From positions 1 to 13,146 of the forward strand of contig CALEYV010000035.1 in NCBI GenBank assembly GCA_937927875.1: DNA of 13,146 nucleotides, written 5' to 3'. A model generated the notes under the pieces. That model was not told the origin of the DNA. It ran no database searches and worked only from the letters and a program-made list of their open reading frames with translations. The DNA comes from an uncultured Actinomycetes bacterium (GTDB lineage: Bacteria; Actinomycetota; Acidimicrobiia; IMCC26256; PALSA-555). The position numbers and the translations under genes were made by a program. Each line of letters opens with the position of its first letter. The stretch's first letter is position 1. This document shows, one piece after another, positions 1 to 6,852 of the stretch.

Positions 1-47
1 GAGATTTCTGCCTGTCTCGTGGGCTCGGAGATGTGTATAAGAGACAG
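1..47 (+). other. Illumina Nextera i7 adapter (non-genomic)
   Basis: These bases match a Nextera library adapter end to end. Positions 1-5 (GAGAT) are the 3' end of the P7 oligo. Positions 6-13 (TTCTGCCT) match the i7 index I recall as N703. Positions 14-28 (GTCTCGTGGGCTCGG) are the read-2 sequence, and 29-47 (AGATGTGTATAAGAGACAG) are the 19-bp Tn5 mosaic end. Genomic sequence starts at 48. The open frame running through the adapter gives the artefact peptide GSEMCIRDR, which must not be joined to the first gene. This is a library-preparation remnant at a contig end, not a natural transposon end. Confidence 0.98.
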
Positions 48-846
48 GTTCCCCCTCCGGGCTCGCCGGGTTCCGGTCGAGGAGCGCAAGCACCTGATCG
101 CCGACACGGCTCGGGTGCTCGGTCTCGACGAGCTGCTCGACCGCAAGCCGTCCCAGCTCAGCGGCGGGCAGCGGCAGCGGGTCGCGCTCGCGCGCGCGCT
201 GGTGCGCCGACCGGCGGCCTTCCTCATGGACGAGCCGCTGTCGAACCTGGACGCCAAGCTCCGGGTCCAGACTCGGGCCGAGCTGGTGGACCTCCAGCGA
301 CGCTTCCGCGCCACCGTCGTGTACGTCACCCACGACCAGGTCGAGGCGATGACGATGGGACACCGCATCGCCATCCTCGACCACGGTGTGCTGCAGCAGG
401 TCGACGAGCCGCAGCGCGTCTACGCGCAGCCGGCGAACCTCTTCGTCGCGCGCTTCATCGGGAACCCGCCCATGAACACGATCGAGGGGCGGCTCACCGC
501 CGCCGTCGACCGCCTCACCTTCGAGTCGGCCGGCCTGACCCTGGCGCTGCCGGCCCCGCTCGCGTCGGCGGCCCGGGCGGCCGGGCTCGAGCAGGCCGTG
601 ATCGGGGTCCGACCCGAGGACCTCCGGGTCGACCAGGCCGGATCGATCAGCGCCAAGCTCACGCTCGTCGAATCGCTCGGCCACGAGCGCCACCTCATTC
701 TCCGGCTCGACGACGGGCAGCCGCTCGTGGCCCGCCAGCCGGCCGAGGCCGCGGTGCCGCGCGACGGCGAAGCGGTGAGGCTCGCGGCCGCCCCCGACGC
801 GTTGCACCTCTTCGACCCCAGCAGCGAGCGTCGCGTCGAGCCGTGA
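48..846 (+). CDS. ABC importer ATP-binding protein, MalK/UgpC type (5'-truncated)
   Basis: This is the cytoplasmic ATPase of a carbohydrate-type ABC importer. The first complete codon is 49-51. The Walker A and Q-loop regions are missing because the contig ends in adapter, so roughly 90 N-terminal residues are lost. What remains starts at FPLRARRVP and shows the signature LSGGQRQRVALARAL (about nt 157-201), Walker B and D-loop (FLMDEPLSNLDAKL, about 220-261) and the switch histidine (VTHDQVEAMTMG, about 325-360). A C-terminal regulatory TOBE-like region follows, including VIGVRPEDLRV. That region is typical of the MalK/UgpC/MsmK family, whose members couple to MalF/MalG-type permeases. The TGA stop overlaps the permease GTG by 4 nt. 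The substrate cannot be read from this subunit. Confidence 0.93.
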
Positions 847-1763
847 CGGCACCGCCCACGACTGACGCTCCCGTCACGCCGGGTCCGAGGCGGCGGCGGC
901 TCCCCGACTGGGGCCTCGGCTACCTCTTCCTCCTCCCGGCGCTCGTCATCTTCGGCGTCTTCATCTTCTTCCCGTTCGCCAAGAACTTCGAGCTGGCGCT
1001 GTACCGCAGCCCGCCCTTCCCCGGCCTGCCCCGCACCTACGTCGGGTTCCGCCAGATCACCGACGTGCTCGGCTCGGGGGACTTCCGCCACAGCCTCTGG
1101 ACCACGGTGCTGTTCGGGCTGCTCACGGTGCCGACCGGGATCGCGCTCGGCCTCGTCCTCGCCGTCCTCGCCAACCAGCGTCTCCGCGGGGTCGCCATCT
1201 ACCGGACGATCTTCGCGTCGACCGTCGCGACGTCGGTCGCCGTCGCCTCGGTCATCTTCGGGACGCTCATGAACCCCCAGGTCGGGCTGCTGCCGTGGGT
1301 CGGCATCAACCCGTCGCCGGCGATCCTCGACAACCCGTCGTGGGCGCTCCCCGCGGTCGCGATCGCCACCGTCTGGCAGAACCTCGGGCTCAGCTTCATC
1401 CTCATGTCGGCCGGGCTGCAGGCGGTGCCGGGCGACGTCCTCGAGGCCGCCGAGATCGACGGGGCCGGCCCCGTGACGCGGTTCTGGCGCGTCACCGTGC
1501 CCCTGCTGTCCCCGACGATCTTCTTCGCCGTCGTCGTCGGCTCGATCTTCGCCTTCCAGACCTTCGGCCAGATCGACCTGCTCACCCGCGGCGGGCCCCA
1601 GAACAAGACGAACGTGCTCACGTACTTCATCGTCACCCAGCTGCGGGAGCACCAGAACCCGGGTACGGCGGCGGTGCTGTCGATCGCGCTGTTCCTCATC
1701 ACGCTCCTGCTCACGCTCGCGCAGCTGCGGCTGCTCGAGCGACGGGTGCACTACGCCCGATGA
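843..1763 (+). CDS. ABC importer permease, MalF/UgpA type
   Basis: This is an inner-membrane permease of 306 residues, normal for UgpA-like subunits. The GTG start at 843 overlaps the ATPase stop (GTGA). It is preferred because the frame upstream of it is out-of-phase reading of the ATPase gene. A polar, Pro/Arg-rich N-terminus (about residues 1-23) precedes TM1 (about 24-46, GYLFLLPALVIFGVFIFF). Further hydrophobic segments follow. The EAA loop at about residues 199-218 (EAAEIDGAG...FWRVTVPLL) is the docking site for the ATPase. The C-terminal region has the family's QIDLLTRGGPQNKT stretch. Permease and ATPase adjacency supports one complex. UgpA similarity suggests a sugar or glycerol-phosphate compound, but specificity is inference. 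Confidence 0.93.
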   Translation: MTAPPTTDAPVTPGPRRRRLPDWGLGYLFLLPALVIFGVFIFFPFAKNFELALYRSPPFPGLPRTYVGFRQITDVLGSGDFRHSLWTTVLFGLLTVPTGIALGLVLAVLANQRLRGVAIYRTIFASTVATSVAVASVIFGTLMNPQVGLLPWVGINPSPAILDNPSWALPAVAIATVWQNLGLSFILMSAGLQAVPGDVLEAAEIDGAGPVTRFWRVTVPLLSPTIFFAVVVGSIFAFQTFGQIDLLTRGGPQNKTNVLTYFIVTQLREHQNPGTAAVLSIALFLITLLLTLAQLRLLERRVHYAR

Positions 1764-2650
1764 CCGCCGGCGCGCCCTCGATCGCCGTGCCGGGTCCCGC
1801 GCCCGCCATCGTGACCCGCCCCCGTCGCTCCCGTCCCGGGCTCCGGCTCGTGGGCCGCTACCTGCTGCTCAGCGTGCTGGCGCTGGTCGTGATCTTCCCG
1901 ATCTACATCACGGTCGTGAACTCGCTGCTGCCGGCGCCCCAGATCGCGGCCCGGCCGCCGAAGTTCTTCCCGTCCTCACCGATCTGGAGCACCTACGACA
2001 AGGCGTGGAGCAACGGCCACTTCGGGCACTACCTGTTCAACAGCGCCGTGGTCACCACGATCATCGTGGTGGGCCAGCTGCTCACCGCCATCCTCGCCGG
2101 CTACGCGTTCGCCTTCCTCAAGTTCCCCTTCAAGCGGACGCTGTTCGTCATCTTCCTCGCCACGCTCATGATCCCGTTCGAGGTCACGATCGTGCAGAAC
2201 CTCACCACCGTCGTCGACCTCGGCCTCTACGACACCTACGCCGGCCTGGCCCTGCCGTTCCTCGCCACCGGCTTCGGCGCTTTCCTGCTCCGCCAGGCCT
2301 TCCTCGGGATCCCGCGCGACCTCGAGGATGCGGCCGCCCTCGACGGGTACGGGCACTGGCGGTTCCTCTGGCGGGTCGCGGTCCCGCTCGCCCGGCCGGC
2401 GATCGGCGCCCTCGGCGTGTTCGCCTTCCTCACCGCCTGGAACCAGTACCTGTGGCCGCTGCTCGTCACGAAGGACGACCGGCTCCGCACCGTGCAGATC
2501 GGGCTGCGCCAGCTCCGGTCGGCCAGCATCGAGCAGGTGAACGTCACCTTCGCGGGCGTCGTGATTGCCGTGATCCCGCTCGCCATCCTCCTCATCGTCT
2601 TCCAGAAGCAGCTCATCCGCGGCCTGACCGCCGGCGCCATCAAAGGCTGA
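1760..2650 (+). CDS. ABC importer permease, MalG/UgpE type
   Basis: This is the second inner-membrane permease, 296 residues, as expected for the MalG/UgpE subfamily. The ATG at 1760 overlaps the previous stop (ATGA). A basic N-terminus (RPRRSRPG) precedes TM1 (about residues 34-52, YLLLSVLALVVIFPIYITVV). The typical MalG-family features follow: NSAVVTTIIVVGQLL, then FLKFPFKRTLFVIFLATLMIPFEVT split by a loop. The EAA loop lies at about residues 187-213 (DAAALDGYG...WRVAVPLARPAI). The C-terminus ends QKQLIRGLTAGAIKG, a standard ending of this family. It presumably forms a heterodimeric channel with the preceding gene's product. Confidence 0.94.
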   Translation: MTAGAPSIAVPGPAPAIVTRPRRSRPGLRLVGRYLLLSVLALVVIFPIYITVVNSLLPAPQIAARPPKFFPSSPIWSTYDKAWSNGHFGHYLFNSAVVTTIIVVGQLLTAILAGYAFAFLKFPFKRTLFVIFLATLMIPFEVTIVQNLTTVVDLGLYDTYAGLALPFLATGFGAFLLRQAFLGIPRDLEDAAALDGYGHWRFLWRVAVPLARPAIGALGVFAFLTAWNQYLWPLLVTKDDRLRTVQIGLRQLRSASIEQVNVTFAGVVIAVIPLAILLIVFQKQLIRGLTAGAIKG

Positions 2651-2685
2651 CCCGCGCCGCCTACCGTCAGGGCCGCCCGACTCCC

Positions 2686-2690
2686 AGGAG
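2686..2690 (+). promoter_or_regulatory. Shine-Dalgarno site of the binding-protein gene
   Basis: AGGAG lies 5 nt before the ATG at 2696, within the 45-nt spacer after the second permease. It fixes the start. It is a clearer ribosome site than those of the overlapping genes upstream, in line with separate, stronger translation of the binding protein. Confidence 0.75.
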
Positions 2691-2695
2691 CCTCC

Positions 2696-4102
2696 ATGCC
2701 CCGACCCTCTGTCCGGACCCTCGCCGCCGTGGCCGGGACCGCGCTCGCCCTCGCCGCGCTGCCGGCCGCGCCGGCCTTGGCGGCCGTGCCGCGAGCGGCG
2801 TCGGTGCCGCCGTGCCCGCTGTCGGCGCTGTCGAAGGCGAAGGGGACGGTCAACATCACGCTCTGGCACCAGTTCCCGCGCGCCAACGAGCAGGCGATCC
2901 AGGCTCTCACCAACCAGTTCAACGCCTCGCAGTCGAAGATCCACGTGTCGCTCGTGAACCAGACCACGTACCAGGACCTCTTCAACAAGTACGTGGCCGG
3001 GCTGTCGACCGGTGACCTGCCCGACGTGGTGCAGATCGAGGACGAGGGCCTCCAGCAGATGATCGACACCCGCTCGGTGCTGCCCGTGCAGTCGTGCGTG
3101 AACGCCGACCACTACGGCGAGCTCGGCGACTTCGTCGAGCGGGACCTGCGGTACTACACGGTGAAGGGCGTCCTGTGGGCGATGCCGTTCAACGTGTCGG
3201 CGCCGGTCTTCTACTACAACACGAAGGCGTTCACGAAGGCCGGCCTCGACCCGAGCTCACCGCCGAAGACGCTCGACCAGGTGAAGGCCGACGCCGAGAA
3301 GCTGAAGTCGAGCGGCGCGGTGACCCAGGCGGGCTTCGGGCTGAAGAACGACCCCTGGTACCTGCAGCAGTGGCTGGCCAAGACCAACTTCACGTTCGTG
3401 AACAACGGCAACGGCCGCAACGGGCGAGCCACGAAGACGACGCTGCAGAACGCCACCGGTCTGCAGGCGTTCCAGTGGATGTCAGACATGGTGAGCGGCG
3501 GCCTGGCCGTCCCGAACGACTACCTGAACCCGAGCAGCGCGGTGAACAACCTGATCGGGATCGGCAACGGGAACCTCGCCATGACGATCGACACGTCGGC
3601 CGCGCTCGGCACGATCAGCCAGCTCCTGGCCAGCGGCGCGTACCCGAACGTCGGCCTCGGCGTGAGCCCCATCCCGAGCCCGCCCGGCTCGGGTGGCTTC
3701 CGGGTCGGCGGTGCCGGCCTCTACCTGTCGACGAAGTCGTCGCCCGAGAAGCAGGCCGCGGCGTGGCAGTTCCTGAAGTTCCTCGACTCGCCGGCCAGCC
3801 AGGCCCAGTTCGCGGCCGCGACCGGGTACATCCCGAACCGCAAGTCGTCGGTGACCCTGTCGGCGATCCAGGACCTCTGGGCGCGGATCCCCGGCTACAA
3901 GGTCGCCTACGACGAGCTGACGAGCGGCGCCGACAACCTGGCGAGCGCGGGACCGGTGTTCGGCGATTACATCGGCGTCCGGGAGGCCATCACCGCCGCC
4001 GAGGGCAAGATGTTCAACGGCGAGAAGCCGGCCGCCGCCCTCGCCGAGGCCCAGAGCAAGGCCAGCGCCACCCTGGCCGCTTACAACGCCCGGGTCCGCT
4101 GA
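2696..4102 (+). CDS. Secreted solute-binding protein, UgpB-like (family 1)
   Basis: This is the extracellular binding subunit of the importer, 468 residues. Residues 1-30 form a Sec signal peptide (basic start, Ala/Leu-rich core, likely cleavage near APALA). There is no lipobox. The only two cysteines in the protein are C40 (VPPC) and C134 (VQSC), a likely disulfide. Family 1 features are NITLWHQF after the signal, DLPDVVQIEDEGLQQM, a YYNTKAFTKAGLDP segment with PPKTLDQV resembling UgpB, GGAGLYLSTKSSPEKQAAAWQFLKFL, and TGYIPNRK. UgpB-type segments suggest a glycerol-3-phosphate or glycerophosphodiester-like ligand. I cannot place the UgpB ligand residues, so a sugar ligand is equally possible. 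It is unusual in being the last gene of its operon. Confidence 0.92.
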   Translation: MPRPSVRTLAAVAGTALALAALPAAPALAAVPRAASVPPCPLSALSKAKGTVNITLWHQFPRANEQAIQALTNQFNASQSKIHVSLVNQTTYQDLFNKYVAGLSTGDLPDVVQIEDEGLQQMIDTRSVLPVQSCVNADHYGELGDFVERDLRYYTVKGVLWAMPFNVSAPVFYYNTKAFTKAGLDPSSPPKTLDQVKADAEKLKSSGAVTQAGFGLKNDPWYLQQWLAKTNFTFVNNGNGRNGRATKTTLQNATGLQAFQWMSDMVSGGLAVPNDYLNPSSAVNNLIGIGNGNLAMTIDTSAALGTISQLLASGAYPNVGLGVSPIPSPPGSGGFRVGGAGLYLSTKSSPEKQAAAWQFLKFLDSPASQAQFAAATGYIPNRKSSVTLSAIQDLWARIPGYKVAYDELTSGADNLASAGPVFGDYIGVREAITAAEGKMFNGEKPAAALAEAQSKASATLAAYNARVR

Positions 4103-4125
4103 GCCGGCGGGGCCGTCAGCGGGTC
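4093..4125. terminator. Inverted repeat over both convergent stop codons, possible bidirectional terminator
   Basis: CCGCTGA (4096-4102) pairs perfectly with TCAGCGG (4116-4122). In the plus-strand RNA the stem extends outward by two G-U pairs and a G-C pair to 4093/4125. An inner CGG/CCG stem (4105-4107 with 4113-4115) closes the loop. The TGA of the binding protein and the TGA of the thiolase are the two arms, so three of the pairs follow automatically from both stops being TGA. No T-run follows on either strand, so it is not a classic intrinsic terminator. Confidence 0.4.
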
Positions 4126-5249
4126 AGGATCGTCACCGACGCGTTCGCGCCTCGCCCGACCGTGTGGGCGAGCGCGACGCGGGCGCCGTCGACCTGGCGC
4201 GCGCCGGCGGTGCCACGGAGCTGACGGGTCAGCTCGACGACCTGGCCCAGCGCCGACGCGCCGAGCGGCTCGCCCTTCGAGAGCAGCCCGCCGCTCGGGT
4301 TGACGGGCTGCTGGCCGCCGAGTGTGGTGGCACCGCCGTCCAGGAGCGCGCCCTGCTCGCCGGGCTCGCAGAGGCCGAGCTCCTCGTAGGAGAGGAGCTC
4401 GCGGGCGGCGTCGGTGTCCTGGCACTCGACCACGTCGACGTCGGCCGCCTCGACGCCGGCGGCCGCGTAGGCGTCGCGGGCGGCCAGGGTCGTGGGCGGC
4501 GGGATGTCCCGGTCGTCGACGCCGCTCAGGGGGGTCGCCTCCCCGAGCACCGACCCCGGCAGGTGCGACCGCAGCGCGACGCCGACGAGGCGGACCGGCG
4601 CCGAGTCGCCGCTCGCCCCTCGGCGGAGCACGACCGCGGCCGCCCCTTCGTTGGGTGAGCAGAGCATGAAGAGCCGCAGCGGCTCGCAGACGATCCTCGA
4701 GCCGAGCACCTCCTCGACCGTCGTCTCCTTGCGGAACATGGCGTCCGGGTTGTGGACGCCGTGACGGCGGTTCTTCACGACGACCCGCGCCAGCTGTTCA
4801 TCGGTGACGCCGGCCTCGCGCTGGAGCCGCTGCGCCCGCAGCGCGAAGTACGCGGGGGTGGCGGCGAGCCCGGCTTCCTCGCGCCATGGCTCGAAGAAGG
4901 TCGACCGGATGATCCCCTTCGGCATCTTCTCGATGCCGTACACAAGCACGGTGTCGTGCTGCCCGGCCGCGATCGCCTCCGCGCCCAGGCGCAGCGCGGC
5001 GGCGCCGCTCGCGCAGCCCGCCTCGACGTTCACGATCGGCATGCCGGTACGGGCGAGCGCGCTGAGCACCTTGTGACCGGCCGCCACGCCCGCGTACGCG
5101 GTGCCGCAGAAGGCGGCGTCGAAGCGGGGGTCGCCGGCGTCGTCGAGGGCGGCCCGCACCGCCGCCACCCCGAGGTCGGTCACGGTGCGGTCCGGGAACC
5201 GGCCGAAGGGGTGGATCCCCACCCCGGCGATGTGCACGGCGTCGCTCAT
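4116..5249 (-). CDS. SCP2/lipid-transfer-type thiolase-fold enzyme (C-C bond lyase or acyltransferase)
   Basis: This is a thiolase-superfamily protein of 377 residues. The ATG at 5249 overlaps the DUF35 stop (ATGA). The nucleophile cysteine is C79 in VEAGCASGAAA. The C-terminal half reads VVECQDTDAARELL (273-286), YEELGLCEPGE (288-298), PVNPSGGLLSKGEPLGAS (315-332) and a terminal AHTVGRGANAS. Where classical thiolases have GHP, this one has GEP (E327). The CxG cysteine near the C-terminus is also absent, as in SCP2-type thiolases. From memory, a bacterial thiolase-like subfamily carries the same QDTD and GEP signatures, so this looks inherited rather than damaged. It may be a thiolase, or a retro-aldolase like Ltp2 of steroid side-chain degradation, which works with a DUF35 partner. 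Confidence 0.88.
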   Translation of the reverse strand: MSDAVHIAGVGIHPFGRFPDRTVTDLGVAAVRAALDDAGDPRFDAAFCGTAYAGVAAGHKVLSALARTGMPIVNVEAGCASGAAALRLGAEAIAAGQHDTVLVYGIEKMPKGIIRSTFFEPWREEAGLAATPAYFALRAQRLQREAGVTDEQLARVVVKNRRHGVHNPDAMFRKETTVEEVLGSRIVCEPLRLFMLCSPNEGAAAVVLRRGASGDSAPVRLVGVALRSHLPGSVLGEATPLSGVDDRDIPPPTTLAARDAYAAAGVEAADVDVVECQDTDAARELLSYEELGLCEPGEQGALLDGGATTLGGQQPVNPSGGLLSKGEPLGASALGQVVELTRQLRGTAGARQVDGARVALAHTVGRGANASVTILTR

Positions 5250-5653
5250 GCGGGCGCGAACGTGTAGGTCACGACGGTGTCGCCGTCCTCGTTCTCGGAC
5301 AGCGGGGCCAGCTCGGCCCGCATCGGCATCCCGAAGGCGAGGTCGGGGACGTCGACGGTCTCGAGCCGGGTGATGACCCGGACCCCCTCCGGCAGCTCGA
5401 CGACGCCGAAGCCGAACGGGACCGGTCCCTCGTAGCCGGGCGGCGCCGCGTGCACGGTCGTCCAGCCCCAGAGGGTCCCGGTCGGGGAGAGGCGCACCGG
5501 CTCGAGGTCGGCGGAGCCGCAGTACGGGCAGACCTCGGCGCGGGGAAACGAAGCGCGCCCGCAGGCACGACAGCGCGAGCCGAGCAGCGTGACGGTGCCG
5601 TCCCCGTCGGCGTCGAAGAGGCCGGCGCGGACCGGGACCCGCCGGTCGCTCAT
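5246..5653 (-). CDS. DUF35 Zn-ribbon/OB-fold acyl-CoA-associated protein
   Basis: This is a small cytoplasmic protein of 135 residues. A rubredoxin-like Zn ribbon has the form CxxC-x10-CxxC (C28, C31, C42, C45; CRACG...CPYCG). It is followed by an OB-fold domain (from about residue 55, GTLWGWTTVHAAPPGY, then PFGFGVVELPEGVRVITRLE). This is the DUF35/ChsH2 C-terminal architecture. Family members bind thiolase-fold partners and help carry acyl-CoA. The gene overlaps the CoA-transferase upstream and the thiolase downstream, each by ATGA, so the three are probably translationally coupled. A complex of this protein with the thiolase is my inference from family precedent and adjacency. All four zinc ligands are intact. 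Confidence 0.9.
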   Translation of the reverse strand: MSDRRVPVRAGLFDADGDGTVTLLGSRCRACGRASFPRAEVCPYCGSADLEPVRLSPTGTLWGWTTVHAAPPGYEGPVPFGFGVVELPEGVRVITRLETVDVPDLAFGMPMRAELAPLSENEDGDTVVTYTFAPA

Positions 5654-6852
5654 ACCACGCCTTCGGCAGCCAGGTCGTCGACCTCGGCGTCGGACAGGCC
5701 CAGCTCGGCGAGGACGGGTCGGGTGTGCTCACCGAGGCGCGGCGCGCCGGCCGGCGCCGCCGGCACCTCGCCGACCCGGCGCGGGAACGGCGCCTGCTGG
5801 CGGACCGGGCCGACGACCGGGTCGTCGACGGTGACGAGGTCGCCCCGGGCCTCGAGGTGCGGGTCGGCGAAGAGGTCGGCCGCCGTGTAGGCGGTGGCGA
5901 CCGGGACGTCGCAGGCGACGCAGCGGGCTTCGATCGTGGCCGCGTCGAGGCCGGCCGTCCAGGCGCTGACGATGCCGTTGATCTCGTCGCCGTTGGCGGC
6001 TCGGTCGGCGAGACGCGCGAACCGCGGGTCGTCGACGAGCTCGAGACGATCCATCGCCTTGCAGAGGCGCGCGAAGTTGGCGTCGGAGCCGGCCACGATG
6101 CAGACGTACTTGCCGTCGGCGGTGGGGTAGTTGTCGAGCGGCGCCGAGTTGGCGAGCCGGTTGCCCTCCCGGCTGCGCACCACGCCGAGCGCGTCGTACG
6201 CCGGCACCGTCCACTCGAGGACCCGCAGGGCGGCGCCGTACAGCGCGGCGTCGATCACCGCGCCGGCGCCGTCGCGGGTGTCACGCGCGTACAGGGCACA
6301 GGCGGCGGCGTGGGCGGCGAACACCCCGGTCAGGTAGTCGGAGATCGTCACGCCGACCCGGACCGGCGGGCGGTCGGGGTAGCCGGTGAGGTGCAGCAGC
6401 CCGCCGTAGCCGATCCCGACCCGGTCGAGGCCCGGCCGGGGCGCGTACGGCCCGTCCTGCCCGAAGCTCGAGATCCGCACCACGACGAGGCGACGGTCGA
6501 GCTGGGCCGGTCCGATGTTCCAGCCCTCGAGCGTGCCGGGCCGGAAGTTCTCGACGAGCACGTCGGCGGTGGCGGCGAGCCGGCGGAGCAGCTCCTGGCC
6601 CTTCGGCCGCCGCAGGTCGAGGGTGACGCTCTTGCGGCCTCGACCCTCGACCGCCCAGAACAGCGAGTAGCCCGGCTCCCCACCGTCGCCACCGGGCACG
6701 AAGGGACCGATCTCGCGCATGAAGTCGCCGCGTCGCGGCTGCTCGACCTTGATGACCTCGGCGCCCTGCTCGCCGAGCAGGCCGGCGCAGAACGGGGCCG
6801 CGATCCTCGTTCCCAGGTCGAGGACGCGAAGGCCCTCGAGCGGCGGGGTCAC
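5650..6852 (-). CDS. Family III (CaiB/BaiF) CoA-transferase
   Basis: This is a cytoplasmic CoA-transferase of 400 residues, normal length for the family. It moves CoA from a donor such as succinyl-CoA to a free acid, or activates a catabolic substrate. The N-terminus LEGLRVLDLGTRIAAPFCAGLLGEQGAEVIKVE (split here by position 6-37), the SLFWAVEGRGRKSVTLDL segment (63-80) and VENFRPGTLEGW (100-111) are hallmarks. The catalytic aspartate is D172 in VTISDYLTGVFA. The GTG start at 6852 overlaps the crotonase stop (GTGA); no ATG suits the family N-terminus. Substrate is unknown. Its place beside acyl-CoA enzymes suggests it loads CoA onto the acid fed into this pathway, or takes CoA off a product. 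Confidence 0.93.
   Translation of the reverse strand: MTPPLEGLRVLDLGTRIAAPFCAGLLGEQGAEVIKVEQPRRGDFMREIGPFVPGGDGGEPGYSLFWAVEGRGRKSVTLDLRRPKGQELLRRLAATADVLVENFRPGTLEGWNIGPAQLDRRLVVVRISSFGQDGPYAPRPGLDRVGIGYGGLLHLTGYPDRPPVRVGVTISDYLTGVFAAHAAACALYARDTRDGAGAVIDAALYGAALRVLEWTVPAYDALGVVRSREGNRLANSAPLDNYPTADGKYVCIVAGSDANFARLCKAMDRLELVDDPRFARLADRAANGDEINGIVSAWTAGLDAATIEARCVACDVPVATAYTAADLFADPHLEARGDLVTVDDPVVGPVRQQAPFPRRVGEVPAAPAGAPRLGEHTRPVLAELGLSDAEVDDLAAEGVV

Noticed and set aside
29..47. Tn5-like mosaic end as evidence of a transposon
   Set aside because: It sits inside a full library adapter with index and P7 tail, and no transposase or second end is present.
19..48. N-terminus of the ABC ATPase read from the GTG at 19 (GSEMCIRDR...)
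   Set aside because: These codons lie in the Nextera adapter. The true N-terminus is missing from the contig.
2696..2815. Lipobox at C40 of the binding protein
   Set aside because: VPPC lacks the small residues needed before the cysteine and lies about ten residues beyond the likely signal peptidase I site.
48..4102. Firm naming as the glycerol-3-phosphate Ugp system
   Set aside because: The binding protein has UgpB-like segments, but the ligand residues could not be placed and no ugpQ or glycerol-phosphate gene is near, so no gene symbols are given.
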